Origin: Sphaerisporangium sp040683095 | Lineage (GTDB): Bacteria; Actinomycetota; Actinomycetes; Streptosporangiales; Streptosporangiaceae | Direction: 5' to 3' | Length of the DNA stretch: 64,000 bases | NCBI RefSeq assembly: GCF_040683095.1 | Contig: NZ_JBFBCI010000032.1 | Span: 30,808 to 94,807 of the forward strand | Shown: positions 44,084-54,291 of the stretch, one piece after another | Position numbering within the stretch: the stretch's first letter is position 1 | Layout of the letters: each line of letters starts with the position of its first letter | Notes under the pieces: model-generated | Database searches by the model: none | Told to the model about the DNA's origin: nothing | What the model saw: the letters and a program-made list of their open reading frames with translations, nothing else | Program-made: the position numbers and the translations under genes

Positions 44084-44219
44084 CCCTGTTCGGGGCGCGG
44101 CGGTGTTCTGGAGGAGGAGGGAGGAAGGGTGAGGTACGAGCCCTTCCGAGTGACGACGGAAGAACACCGCCTAAAAGGCGCCCCGGACCCGCCGTGCCGG
44201 AGGCGCGGCAATAGGCACT
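44084..44219 (-). repeat. structured dispersed repeat, copy 3 (reverse orientation)
   Basis: Third copy, inverted relative to the other two. Read on the minus strand it starts CAGTGCCTATTGCCG and ends CGCCCCGAACAGGGT. The apical stem is GGAAGGG/CCCTTCC with an 11-base loop CTCGTACCTCA. It fills the space between the convergent anchored-protein gene and iclR, and its end touches the stop codon of the former, as copy 1 touches its neighbour. Confidence 0.85.
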
Positions 44220-44226
44220 GTTCGGG

Positions 44227-44967
44227 TCAGCGGGGCGGGGTCAGCTCGGCGCCGAACTCGTCGGCGATCCGGCGAAGGCCCTCGGCCAGCCGGTCGCGGT
44301 CGAGGGCCTCCATGCGCTCGACCGGCCCCGAGACGGACATGCCGGCGATCACCCGCCCGCCGTCCCTGACCGGCACCGCCAGGCAGTGCACGCCCAGTTC
44401 CTCCTCGCCGAGGTCGACGGCGTACCCGCGCTCGCGCACCGCGTCCAGCTCGGCCATCATCTCTTCGACCGTGGTGACCGTGTGCTCCGTGCGGCGGGGC
44501 AGGCCCGTGCGGGCGAGGACGGCCGCCGCGTCCGGGCGGTCGGCCAGCATCACCTTCCCGACCGCCGTGCTGTGCGGCAGCACTCGGCGGCCGACCTCGG
44601 CGAACATGCGCAGGCGCCGGGGGGACGCCGCCTGGGCGACGTAGACCACGAAGTCGCCCTCCATGACGGCGAGGTTCGCGGTCTCGCCGGACAGGGCCAC
44701 CATCTTCTCCAGGTACGGCTGCGCCCACACGGCCACCATGCGCTCGGCCGCCCCTCCGAGGCGCACCAGGGCGCTGCCCAGGGCGTAGCGGCGGTCGGAC
44801 TCCTGGCGGACGTACCCGCGGCTCAGCAGCGCCTGGAGCAGCCGGTGGATCGTCCCGTACGGCAGGCCGGTGCGCGCCGCGATCTCCGACAGCCCCGCCT
44901 CCCCACCTCGATCGGCCAGCGCCTCCAGCACGTCCAGAGCCCGGTCGACAGACTGAACGGTGCTCAT
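44227..44967 (-). CDS. IclR family transcriptional regulator of the glycolate operon
   Basis: A 246-residue regulator: N-terminal winged helix (about 1-65, LSEIAARTGLPYGTIHRLLQ) and IclR effector domain with ESDRRYALGSALVRLG and GEEELGVHCLAVPV. The family binds small organic acids such as glyoxylate. GGAGG stands 7 bases before the ATG at 44967. It is the last gene of the minus-strand series aceB-glcD-glcE-glcF-iclR, 31 bp after glcF, so it probably represses its own operon. Confidence 0.9.
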   Translation of the reverse strand: MSTVQSVDRALDVLEALADRGGEAGLSEIAARTGLPYGTIHRLLQALLSRGYVRQESDRRYALGSALVRLGGAAERMVAVWAQPYLEKMVALSGETANLAVMEGDFVVYVAQAASPRRLRMFAEVGRRVLPHSTAVGKVMLADRPDAAAVLARTGLPRRTEHTVTTVEEMMAELDAVRERGYAVDLGEEELGVHCLAVPVRDGGRVIAGMSVSGPVERMEALDRDRLAEGLRRIADEFGAELTPPR

Positions 44968-44998
44968 GACGCTTCCTCCGGTCGCGCGGGGCATGGGC

Positions 44999-46267
44999 TC
45001 ATGGCGCTCCCAATGCGGCAGGGGGCAGGCCGCGGAGGGAGGCGTCGAGGACCTCGGCGGTGTGGGCCACGCGGAGCTTCTCACCCCGCCTGCGGGCGGC
45101 CGAGGCGATCTGCATCGTACAGCCGGGGTTGGCCGAGACGAGCAGGTCGGCGCCGACGCCGAGCACCTGCTCCGCCTTTCGGTCGCCCAGCTCGCGCGCC
45201 GCCTCGGGCTGGAAAAGGTTGTACGTCCCCGCGGACCCGCAGCAGATCGCCGCGTCCGGGATCTCCCTGACCCGCAGCTCCGGCACGCCCGCGAGCAGCG
45301 CGCGCGGCTGGGCGCGCACCCCCTGGGCGTGCGCGAGATGGCAGGCGTCGTGGTAGGCGACCGTCATCGGCAGGGGATGCCGCTCGGCCGCGGGCCCCAG
45401 CTCGGCCAGGAACTCGGCGAGGTCCACGAACCGCAGCGCGCGCGCCCGATCCGCCCAGCCGGGGTCGCCGGCGAGCAGGTCGGCGTACTCCTTGGTGCTC
45501 GACCCGCACCCCGCCGCGTTGACGATCACGGTGTCCACGCCCGCGCGCTCGAACGTCGCGATGGTGCGCCGGGCGAACCGCGAGGCCTCCTCGGGGCGCC
45601 CGGAGTGCACCGACAGCGCCCCGCAGCAGCCCTGGCCGGGAGGGACGACCACGTCGCAGCCCTCCAGGGCCAGCACGCGCGCGGTCGCCGCGTTGACCCG
45701 GGGGAAGAACTCGGCCTGTACGCAGCCGGTCAGCATGCCGACGACGGCCCGCCGCTCGCCCCGCGCGGCGACGAGCGGGGGGATCCGGGTGCGGCGGGGG
45801 ATCGGCGGCGCGAGGGCGGCCATGGCGGCCAGGCGCGGGTCCAGGCGTTCGAGCAGCGGGGCAAGGCGCGGCCGGAGCCGTTCGGTGAGCTTCAGCGGCA
45901 GGCGGAGCGCGCGCAGCCGCCGGGGGTGGGGGAACAGGCCGAAGACGAGGGCGCGGAAGGCGCGCTCGTCCCAGCCGCGGCGGTGGGTCCGCTCGACCTC
46001 GGCCCGGGTCTGCTCGATCAGCGTGTCGTACCGGACGCCGGACGGGCACGCGGTGACGCAGGCCATGCAGCCCAGGCACGCGTCGAAGTGCCCCGCCATC
46101 TCCGGTGTCAGCGGGGTACCCTCGACGTGCTGTTTCATCAGGTGGATCCGCCCGCGCGGGGAGTCCATCTCCTCGCCCCACAGCGCGTACGTCGGGCAGG
46201 TGGGCAGGCAGAACCCGCAGTGCACGCAGTCCTTGATCAACTCGGCCTTGATCAGCTCGGGGTCCAC
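44999..46267 (-). CDS. glcF: glycolate oxidase iron-sulfur subunit GlcF
   Basis: A 422-residue subunit with two [4Fe-4S] motifs, CVHCGFCLPTCP and CLGCMACVTACP, and two C-terminal CCG-type domains (GCCGALSVHSG, ICCGSAGTYNLF). It passes electrons from the flavin subunits to the respiratory chain. The GTG at 46267 has GAGG upstream. It follows glcE by 13 bp. Confidence 0.93.
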   Translation of the reverse strand: MDPELIKAELIKDCVHCGFCLPTCPTYALWGEEMDSPRGRIHLMKQHVEGTPLTPEMAGHFDACLGCMACVTACPSGVRYDTLIEQTRAEVERTHRRGWDERAFRALVFGLFPHPRRLRALRLPLKLTERLRPRLAPLLERLDPRLAAMAALAPPIPRRTRIPPLVAARGERRAVVGMLTGCVQAEFFPRVNAATARVLALEGCDVVVPPGQGCCGALSVHSGRPEEASRFARRTIATFERAGVDTVIVNAAGCGSSTKEYADLLAGDPGWADRARALRFVDLAEFLAELGPAAERHPLPMTVAYHDACHLAHAQGVRAQPRALLAGVPELRVREIPDAAICCGSAGTYNLFQPEAARELGDRKAEQVLGVGADLLVSANPGCTMQIASAARRRGEKLRVAHTAEVLDASLRGLPPAALGAP

Positions 46268-46280
46268 GGACGTTCGCTCC

Positions 46281-47645
46281 TCACATGCCCGAGCCCGCCG
46301 GCGGGGCGCCGGCGAGCCGTCCGGGTGACATGCGCCCCTCGGGGTCGAAACGCTCCTTCACGCGCCGCATCAGCGCGGCGGCTCCCACGGGGCCGAAGCG
46401 GTCGAGCCGGGCGGCCGCCTCCGGGGGCGCGGTCCACACCACCAGTCTGCCGCCGTCCCGGGCCACCTCGGTACGCAGGGACGTGACGAAGATCTCCGCC
46501 GCGCCGGGCGAGGTGTCCAGGGGCGGGGCCAGGTACAGGACGCAGGAGGCGGCCGACCCGCGGACGTGGACGGGAAGGCCGCCCGCGTCGTCGCCCGCCC
46601 GTGCGACGGCGGCGAGCGCCCGCCCGGCGGAGGCGGGCGGGACGCGCAGTTCCAGCAGGAACCCTCCGCTTCGCGCGACGCGCTCCTCCAGGGCGCGGTC
46701 CCCGGGGGAGGACTCCATGGGCCGCTCAGCCGGGGACCGGTCGCCGAGGGAGGCGGCCTCCTCCTGGCGATCCGCGGGCTCCTCGCCGGGAAGCCGTCCC
46801 CACCAGGCCGGAGGGCCGGAGGAGATCGCCGAGCCCTCTCCGAGCAGCCCGGCGGCGGCCTTGGCCCGTTCGGCGGCGGCGACGCCCTCGAACAGCGCGG
46901 CCACGGTCACCGGGCCCCGCGCGTCGGGCCGGTCCAGCTCCAGCGCGCTCGGTTCGAGTTGCGAGCCCGCGAGCGCGGCCACGGCCGTGAGGACGCGCGG
47001 GTCCGGGGATGCGGCCGTCACCCACGCGCGGGACGCGGGCAGCGGGTGGAGCCGGAACGTGGCCTCGGTGATCACCCCGAGCGTGCCGAGAGAGCCCGTG
47101 AACAGCTTGCCGAGGTCGTACCCGGCGACGTTCTTGACCACCTTGCCGCCCGACCGGGCGATCGTGCCGTCGGCGAGCACGACGGTGATACCGATCAGCA
47201 GGTCGCGCGCCGTGCCGTGGCGCAGGCGGCGCGGCCCCGCGGTCGCCGTGGCCAGCACGCCGCCGACGGTGGCCTCGCCCGCCGGGACGTCCAAGGCGAG
47301 CTGCTGCCCGGCCTCGCCGAGCGCCGCGGCGAGCGCGGAGATCGTGATGCCCGCCTGGACGCGGACGACCAGGTCGCCGGCCTCGTGCTCCAGGACGCGG
47401 TTCAGCCTTCGGGTGTCCAGGAGCAGGTCGCAGCGCGCGGGGGCGTACCCCCAGGACAGCTTGGTGCCGCCGCCCGCGGGGACCACGGCGAGCCCGTGCT
47501 CGGCCGCCGCCCGCATGACCAGGGCGGCCTCGCCGGTGGTCTCGGGCAGGGTGACCCAGCGGGGCGTCACCCCGGCGACCGCGTCCCCGGGACCGGCCGC
47601 GCGGGCGTCCACGCCGGTGGCGGCCAGGGTCTCACCGGGCGTCAT
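46281..47645 (-). CDS. glcE: glycolate oxidase FAD-binding subunit GlcE
   Basis: A 454-residue FAD-binding protein of the PCMH family with PAGGGTKLSWG and VGGVLATATAGPRRLRHGTARDLLIG. A Glu/Arg/Pro-rich insert of ~45 residues (about 285-330) interrupts the domain and makes it longer than many GlcE proteins. The ATG at 47645 has AAAGG 8 bases upstream; a GTG at 47654 is the alternative. It lies 75 bp after glcD. Confidence 0.88.
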   Translation of the reverse strand: MTPGETLAATGVDARAAGPGDAVAGVTPRWVTLPETTGEAALVMRAAAEHGLAVVPAGGGTKLSWGYAPARCDLLLDTRRLNRVLEHEAGDLVVRVQAGITISALAAALGEAGQQLALDVPAGEATVGGVLATATAGPRRLRHGTARDLLIGITVVLADGTIARSGGKVVKNVAGYDLGKLFTGSLGTLGVITEATFRLHPLPASRAWVTAASPDPRVLTAVAALAGSQLEPSALELDRPDARGPVTVAALFEGVAAAERAKAAAGLLGEGSAISSGPPAWWGRLPGEEPADRQEEAASLGDRSPAERPMESSPGDRALEERVARSGGFLLELRVPPASAGRALAAVARAGDDAGGLPVHVRGSAASCVLYLAPPLDTSPGAAEIFVTSLRTEVARDGGRLVVWTAPPEAAARLDRFGPVGAAALMRRVKERFDPEGRMSPGRLAGAPPAGSGM

Positions 47646-47729
47646 GATCCGCACCTTTGAGCGCAGGGCAGGGGCGTCGGGGACGGTGGCGCTGTGACGC
47701 GGGATCGGGCGGGGGGAGGTGGGAGGGCA

Positions 47730-49189
47730 TCAGAACAGGTCCGCCTCTCCGGACGCCACCAGGGGATGGACGCCCTTGCGCACCCCGGGCGCCTCGCCGC
47801 ACAGCCGGGGCGTGGGGAAGATCTTGCCCGGATTGGACAGGTTGCGGGGGTCGAAGGCGCAGCGGACGAGCTGCATGGTGTCCAAGTCCTCCTCCGTGAA
47901 CATCTTCGGCATATAGCGCGACTTGTCGACGCCCACCCCGTGCTCGCCGGTGATCGACCCGCCGTATTCCAGGCACAGGTCGAGGATCTCGCTGGAGACC
48001 CGCTCGGCCCGCTCGCCCGCGCCCTCCTCCGCGTCGTCGAACAGCACCAGCGGGTGCAGGTTGCCGTCCCCGGCGTGGAAGACGTTGGCCACGCGGATGC
48101 CGTACCGCGCGGACAGCCGCTCGATGCTCGCCAGCACGGCCGGCAGCGCCGTCCTCGGCACCACGCCGTCCTGCACGAGGTAGGCGGGGCTGATGCGCCC
48201 GACGGCCGCGAACGCCGACTTGCGGCCCTTCCAGATCGCCGCGCGCCGCGCCGGGTCGTCGGCGACGCGCACCGCGAAGGCCCCGCTCTCGCGGCAGATG
48301 GCGTCCACCCGGGCGAACTCGTGCGCGACCTCGGCGTGCGGCCCGTCCAGCTCGACGATCAGCACGGCCCCCGCCCCGGGCGGGTAGTCGCAGCGCACCG
48401 CGGCCTCGGCGGCCTCGATGGCCAGCGCGTCCATCATCTCGATCGCCGAGGGGACGATGCCCGCGCCGATGATCGCCGACACCGCCACCCCGCCGGTCTC
48501 GACGTCCGGGAAGGCGGCGAGCAGCGTCGTCACCGTCTCGGGCTCGCGCGACAGCCGTACCGTGATCTTCGTCGCGATGCCGAGCGTGCCCTCCGAGCCG
48601 ATGAACGCGCCGAGCAGGTCGTACCCGGGGTCCATGGCGTCCAGCAGGACGATCTCGCCCTCGGGGGTCACCAGTTCGACGGCGAGCACGTGGTTGACCG
48701 TGAACCCGTACTTCAGGCAGTGCGCGCCGCCGGAGTTCTCGGCGACGTTGCCCCCGATCGAGCAGATCTGCTGGCTGGAGGGGTCGGGCGCGTAGTAGTA
48801 CCCGTACGGGCGGGCCGCCTCGGTGATCGCCAGGTTGGTCACCCCGGGTTCGACCACGGCCCGCCGGTTCTCGATGTCGATCTCCAGGATGCGGCGCATG
48901 CGCGAGGTGACGATCAGCACGCCGTCGCTGCGCGGCAGGGCTCCGCCGGACAGGCCGGTGCCCGAGCCGCGCGCGACGAACGGAGTGCCGGTCTCGTGGC
49001 ACGCCCGGACCACCGCCGCGACCTGCTCGGCCGTCTCCGGCAGCACGACGACGGCCGGGGTGGCCCGGTGGTAGGTCAGCCCGTCGCACTCGTACGTGCG
49101 CAGGCGCACCGGGTCGGTGATCACGCCCCGCGGGCCGAGGATCGCCAGGAGGCGGTCGGACAGGCCGGACAGATCGGCCCGGGCGGGGG

Positions 49190-49193
<4 letters not shown>
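47730..49193 (-). CDS. glcD: glycolate oxidase catalytic subunit GlcD
   Basis: A 487-residue FAD enzyme of the D-2-hydroxyacid dehydrogenase group with ARGSGTGLSGGALP, SIGGNVAENSGGAHCLKYG, HAGDGNLHP and the C-terminal EHGVGVDKSRYM. With GlcE and GlcF it oxidises glycolate to glyoxylate. Its ATG overlaps the aceB stop (ATGA), coupling glyoxylate production to its removal. Confidence 0.94.
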
Positions 49194-50779
<1,586 letters not shown>

Positions 50780-50794
50780 GGCCGTCCTCTCATA

Positions 50795-50811
50795 TTTCCA
50801 GGATGCGGAAA
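50795..50811 (-). promoter_or_regulatory. candidate IclR operator before aceB
   Basis: TTTCC-AGGATGC-GGAAA is an inverted repeat of 5-bp arms, 16 bases upstream of the aceB start. It resembles IclR-family sites built on TGGAAA/TTTCCA half-sites. A second, weaker TTC-N9-GAA lies at 50817-50831. Confidence 0.5.
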
Positions 50812-50952
50812 AATTCTTCTGGATTATGGAATCGACGCTACTTGAACGCCGACTCAGGGGTCAACGCCGGGTGCCCCTGAGGGATCGCTAAGGGCTCTCT
50901 CGGGGCCTTCCCCGATGGGCGGGGGCCACGCCGGACGGCCACCCTATGAACC

Positions 50953-51645
50953 ATGACGAAGAGGTTCGTGATGGCCGCCGGGACCGTGCTCGGCGTGGGA
51001 CTACTGCTCACCGGATGCGGCCTGCGGAACATCGCCGGCCCGAGCGAGCAGGCCGTCCAGACGTACGACGTGACCGGCGACGTCGGCGCCCTGCGCGTGG
51101 ACAGCGACTCGGGCGCCATCGTGGTGACCGGGTCCGAGCGGTCCGGCGTGCGCGTGACCGAGACCCTGCACTGGAAGAGCACCAAGCCGGCCACCTCGCA
51201 CCCGCTCCGCGACGGCACCCTCACGCTCGACCACGAATGCCACGGCGACTGGGGATGCGACATCGACTACAAGATCGAGATCCCGAGCGGCGTCGACGTC
51301 CGGCTGGAGACCGGCTCGGGCGACATCACCCTGCGCTCGGTGACCGGGAAACTGGAGGCCAAGACCGGCTCGGGCATCATCGACGGACGCGGCCTCGGCG
51401 CCGCCCGTGCCGTGGCCGAGACGGGTTCGGGGAACGTGGAACTGCGCTTCGCCACCGTGCCGGAGAACGTCGAGGTGGACACCGGCTCGGGCGACGGCGT
51501 CGTCCACGTGCCGCAGGAGAGCTACCACGTGACCCTGGACACCGGCTCCGGCTCCCACACGCTGGAGGTCGCCAACGACGCGGCGTCCCCGCGCCGGATC
51601 ATCGTGCGGACCGGGTCGGGCGACGCCAAGGTGCTCAAGGCATGA
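50953..51645 (+). CDS. DUF4097-type beta-helix lipoprotein
   Basis: A 230-residue lipoprotein (lipobox LLTGC) whose body is built from repeating TGSGD/DTGSG turns (VRLETGSGDITL, LEAKTGSGIIDG, VAETGSGNVELR, EVDTGSGDGVVH, RTGSGDAKV), the DUF4097 right-handed beta-helix pattern. Two cysteines near residue 100 may pair. Function unknown; related proteins sit next to envelope-stress regulators. It is divergent from aceB with 173 bp between, and ends 201 bp before hflX. Confidence 0.85.
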   Translation: MTKRFVMAAGTVLGVGLLLTGCGLRNIAGPSEQAVQTYDVTGDVGALRVDSDSGAIVVTGSERSGVRVTETLHWKSTKPATSHPLRDGTLTLDHECHGDWGCDIDYKIEIPSGVDVRLETGSGDITLRSVTGKLEAKTGSGIIDGRGLGAARAVAETGSGNVELRFATVPENVEVDTGSGDGVVHVPQESYHVTLDTGSGSHTLEVANDAASPRRIIVRTGSGDAKVLKA

Positions 51646-51846
51646 CAAGGACCTGGGGGCCGTTCGGGGGTGGCCCCAGAAAGTCCTGGTTTGTGGTAGA
51701 TCGCTGCCGATAACCAGGTGAATCCCCGTGGTCATCGTGGCACGATCGGAGGGGAAGACAACAACGGGGTCCCCGTGTTGAACTGTGCGTAACGGTGAGC
51801 CCCACGAGCGCCGAGGAGCGCGACCATAACCACAGAGAAGACGTAT

Positions 51847-53256
51847 ATGTACAACGAGTCCTACGAAGACCTCGCCGTCGGCGACTACGAGCTCGAAGAG
51901 AGGCAGGCGCTCCGGCGGGTCGCCGGACTGTCGACCGAGCTCCAGGACGTCACCGAAGTCGAATACCGCCAGCTCCGCCTGGAGCGGGTGGTCCTGGTCG
52001 GGGTGTGGACCGGAGGTACCGTCGTCGACGCGGAGAACTCCCTGCAGGAGCTGAAGCTCCTCGCCGAGACGGCCGGGTCCCAGGTTCTGGAGGGCCTCAT
52101 TCAGAGGCGTCAGCGCCCCGACTCCGCCACCTACATCGGATCCGGCAAGGCCGTGGAACTGCGCGACATCGTGGCCTCCAGCGGCGCCGACACCGTGATC
52201 TGCGACGGCGAACTCACTCCCGGCCAGCTACGGCAGCTCGAAGAGGTCGTCAAGGTCAAGGTCATCGACCGCACGGCACTGATCCTCGACATCTTCGCCC
52301 AGCACGCCAAGAGCCGCGAGGGCAAGGCGCAGGTCGAGCTGGCCCAGCTCAGCTACCTGCTCCCGCGCCTGCGCGGCTGGGGCGGCAACCTGTCCCGCCA
52401 GGTCGGCGGACGCGCCGCGGGCGGCGTGGGCATCGGCGGCCGCGGCCCCGGTGAGACGAAGATCGAGCTGGACCGGCGCCGCATCCGCGAGCGCATGGCC
52501 AAGCTGCGCCGGCAGATCGGCGGCATGTCGACCGCCCGCGATACCATGCGGGCGCGCAGGACGCGGCGCGAGGTGCCCTCGGTGGCCATCGCCGGGTACA
52601 CCAACGCGGGCAAGTCGTCCCTGCTCAACCGGCTGACGGGCGCGGGGGTCCTGGTCGAGGACGCGCTGTTCGCCACCCTGGACCCGACCGTCCGCCAGTC
52701 CCGCACGCCCGACGGCAGGCTGTTCACGATCGCCGACACCGTCGGGTTCGTCCGGCACCTGCCGCACCAGCTCGTCGAGGCGTTCAGGTCCACGCTGGAG
52801 GAGGTCGGCGACGCCGATCTGATCCTCCACGTCGTGGACGGCTCGCACCCCGATCCGGAGTCGCAGCTCGCCGCCGTCCGCGAGGTCCTGTCCGACCTCG
52901 ACGGCGTCGGCGGCATCCCCGAGATCGTGGTGGTCAACAAGGCCGACGCCGCCGACCCGGTGGTCCTGGCCAGGCTGGCCACCCGCGAGCGGCACAGCGT
53001 GGTGGTGTCCGCCCGAACCGGGGCCGGCATCGACGAGCTGCTCGCCGTGATCGAGCGGGAGCTGCCGCACCTCGACCACGAGGTCCACATGCTCGTGCCG
53101 TACGACCGCGGGGACCTGGTCTCCCGGGCGCACAAGGAGGGCGAGGTGCTGTCGATCGACCACACCGCCGACGGCACGATCCTGAGGGCCCGCGTCCCGG
53201 CCGGGCTGTTCCACGAGCTGGACCGCACGGCCAAGCCCGTCGAGACCGTTCTCTGA
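51847..53256 (+). CDS. hflX: GTPase HflX
   Basis: A 469-residue ribosome-associated GTPase that splits stalled or hibernating ribosomes. The N-terminal HflX domain has SATYIGSGKAVELRD and the Gly-rich linker VGGRAAGGVGIGGRGPGETKIE; the G domain has GYTNAGKSSLLNRLTG (G1), DTVGFVRHLP (G3) and NKAD (G4). The ATG at 51847 follows AGAAG. In many actinobacteria it lies directly after miaA-dapF; here about 14 kb separate them. Confidence 0.95.
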   Translation: MYNESYEDLAVGDYELEERQALRRVAGLSTELQDVTEVEYRQLRLERVVLVGVWTGGTVVDAENSLQELKLLAETAGSQVLEGLIQRRQRPDSATYIGSGKAVELRDIVASSGADTVICDGELTPGQLRQLEEVVKVKVIDRTALILDIFAQHAKSREGKAQVELAQLSYLLPRLRGWGGNLSRQVGGRAAGGVGIGGRGPGETKIELDRRRIRERMAKLRRQIGGMSTARDTMRARRTRREVPSVAIAGYTNAGKSSLLNRLTGAGVLVEDALFATLDPTVRQSRTPDGRLFTIADTVGFVRHLPHQLVEAFRSTLEEVGDADLILHVVDGSHPDPESQLAAVREVLSDLDGVGGIPEIVVVNKADAADPVVLARLATRERHSVVVSARTGAGIDELLAVIERELPHLDHEVHMLVPYDRGDLVSRAHKEGEVLSIDHTADGTILRARVPAGLFHELDRTAKPVETVL

Positions 53257-53263
53257 GCTCTCT

Positions 53264-53332
53264 GAACCGGTTTCGGGAAGCCCTCCGAGCCGGTTTCAGG
53301 GCGTCCGCTGAGCCGGTTTCGAGGCCCGCCCG
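53264..53332 (+). repeat. three tandem 23-bp units after hflX
   Basis: GAACCGGTTTC at 53264, GAGCCGGTTTC at 53287 and again at 53310 recur with an exact 23-bp period. They start 8 bases after the hflX stop and run into the decayed phosphatase fragment. Confidence 0.7.
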
Positions 53333-53460
53333 CCGGAGGGCGACGACCGCCACGTCGTCCTCCCAGGCCCCGAAGCGGTCGATCAGGCGGTCGCGGAACA
53401 CCTGCGCGGCTGTGGGACGGTTCGGCGAGCAGGCCGCGAGCTCGGAGCCGGCCTCGGACC
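53324..53460 (-). pseudogene. remnant of a PP2C/SpoIIE-type phosphatase C-terminus
   Basis: On the minus strand the reading SELAACSPNRPTAAQ, then VFRDRLIDRFGAWEDDVAVVALRRAG, resembles the end of SpoIIE-family phosphatases (a short helix, then W-x-DDVA-L-AL-R). An in-frame TAG (53471-53473) separates it from an open stretch upstream (53474-53659) that has no phosphatase motifs. The catalytic body of the domain is absent. The call rests on a short motif only. Confidence 0.45.
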
Positions 53461-54156
53461 GTTCGAGCGACTACAGGAAGGCACGGTAGATCTCGTGGAC
53501 CTCCCTGCGGGTGTCGGCTGTGTTCACGCGGCCGAGGAGCGGCTCGTTGGAGATCTCGACCCCGCGGCCGAGGACGCGGTCCTCGTTCTCGCGTAGCAGC
53601 CGCTCGTCGTGTCGCCTGCTGGTATTCTCCTGGACGGTCAGGACAGCTCCCGGGTCCACCCACGTGACGAGCGAAGACGGTGTTCTCTGGAGAGGCTACA
53701 CTCGGTTTGCACCCAAGATCATTTCTTCTTTCGGGCATATGGGACATTTGGTCTAAATCCGGATGATCAGGGCAAAGCGTGCCGGAACGCCCATGTTTCA
53801 GGGAAAACCTCGCATCGGCGCAGGAAAACCGCTGTGGCCCGCGAGGCTTGAATATTGCTACGATATGGAAACCCTGACGAGACATTCTGGCGTTGGTTTC
53901 GCATGATGACGCGTGTGACTGCTGGTGCAGCGGAGGCTAGGTCGACACCAGGCGTGACCCTTGAGCAGATATCGACGCGCGGGGCTGTGAAGGTCGCCGA
54001 CCTGACGCAGGCGATGACGAACCGGTGTTCTTCTCAATAAGCCTGTACAGCGAGCCGACCTGTGAAATAACGTAACTGAACTGAAATCGCCCGGCCGTGA
54101 TCCGGACGGTACCGTCATCGCACCACCTCGTGCGGATGAGATCAGGAGACCCCCCA
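53461..54156. other. decayed, A/T-richer stretch without a confirmed gene
   Basis: About 700 bp between the phosphatase remnant and the hut region. Around 53690-53900 the base composition is visibly more A/T-rich than elsewhere. Only short frames occur. It may hold the hutI promoter (near 54060-54130) and debris of lost genes. Confidence 0.45.
53903..54040 (+). CDS. possible 45-residue peptide of unknown function
   Basis: A short frame, MMTRVTAGAAEARSTPG followed by VTLEQISTRGAVKVADLTQ, ending NRCSSQ. A TACGAT hexamer at 53859 could be a -10. No Shine-Dalgarno is seen and no family is recognised; it may be chance or the remnant of a larger gene. Confidence 0.2.
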   Translation: MMTRVTAGAAEARSTPGVTLEQISTRGAVKVADLTQAMTNRCSSQ

Positions 54157-54291
54157 ATGACGTCCGGAAACGGAGCGGACCCAGCGGGCGCGGCGCCCGG
54201 CTCGCGCTGGGTCCGGTTCGCGTCCCCGGACGCTCCCACGGCCGCCCCGGAGGCTTCTCCGGTGGCCAAAAACCGGGTGGTGATGCCATGA
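54157..54291 (+). CDS. 44-residue peptide translationally coupled to hutI
   Basis: A small Pro/Ala-rich frame (MTSGNGADPAGAAPGSRW... ending KNRVVMP). AGGAG stands about 8 bases before the ATG, and the stop overlaps the hutI start (ATGA). hutI itself has no separate strong Shine-Dalgarno, so translation of this frame may deliver ribosomes to it. No domain is recognised; it could also be the last part of a lost upstream hut gene. Confidence 0.5.
   Translation: MTSGNGADPAGAAPGSRWVRFASPDAPTAAPEASPVAKNRVVMP

Noticed and set aside
53672..53700. Possible fourth copy of the structured repeat (GACGGTGTTCTCTGGAG)
   Set aside because: Only about a dozen bases resemble the repeat arm and no partner arm is found.
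53903..54040. Lasso-peptide precursor reading of the small frame (Thr at -2, Gly then Asp at core position 7)
   Set aside because: No lasso peptidase, cyclase or recognition-element gene is nearby and the leader lacks the usual YxxP motif; chance agreement is likely.
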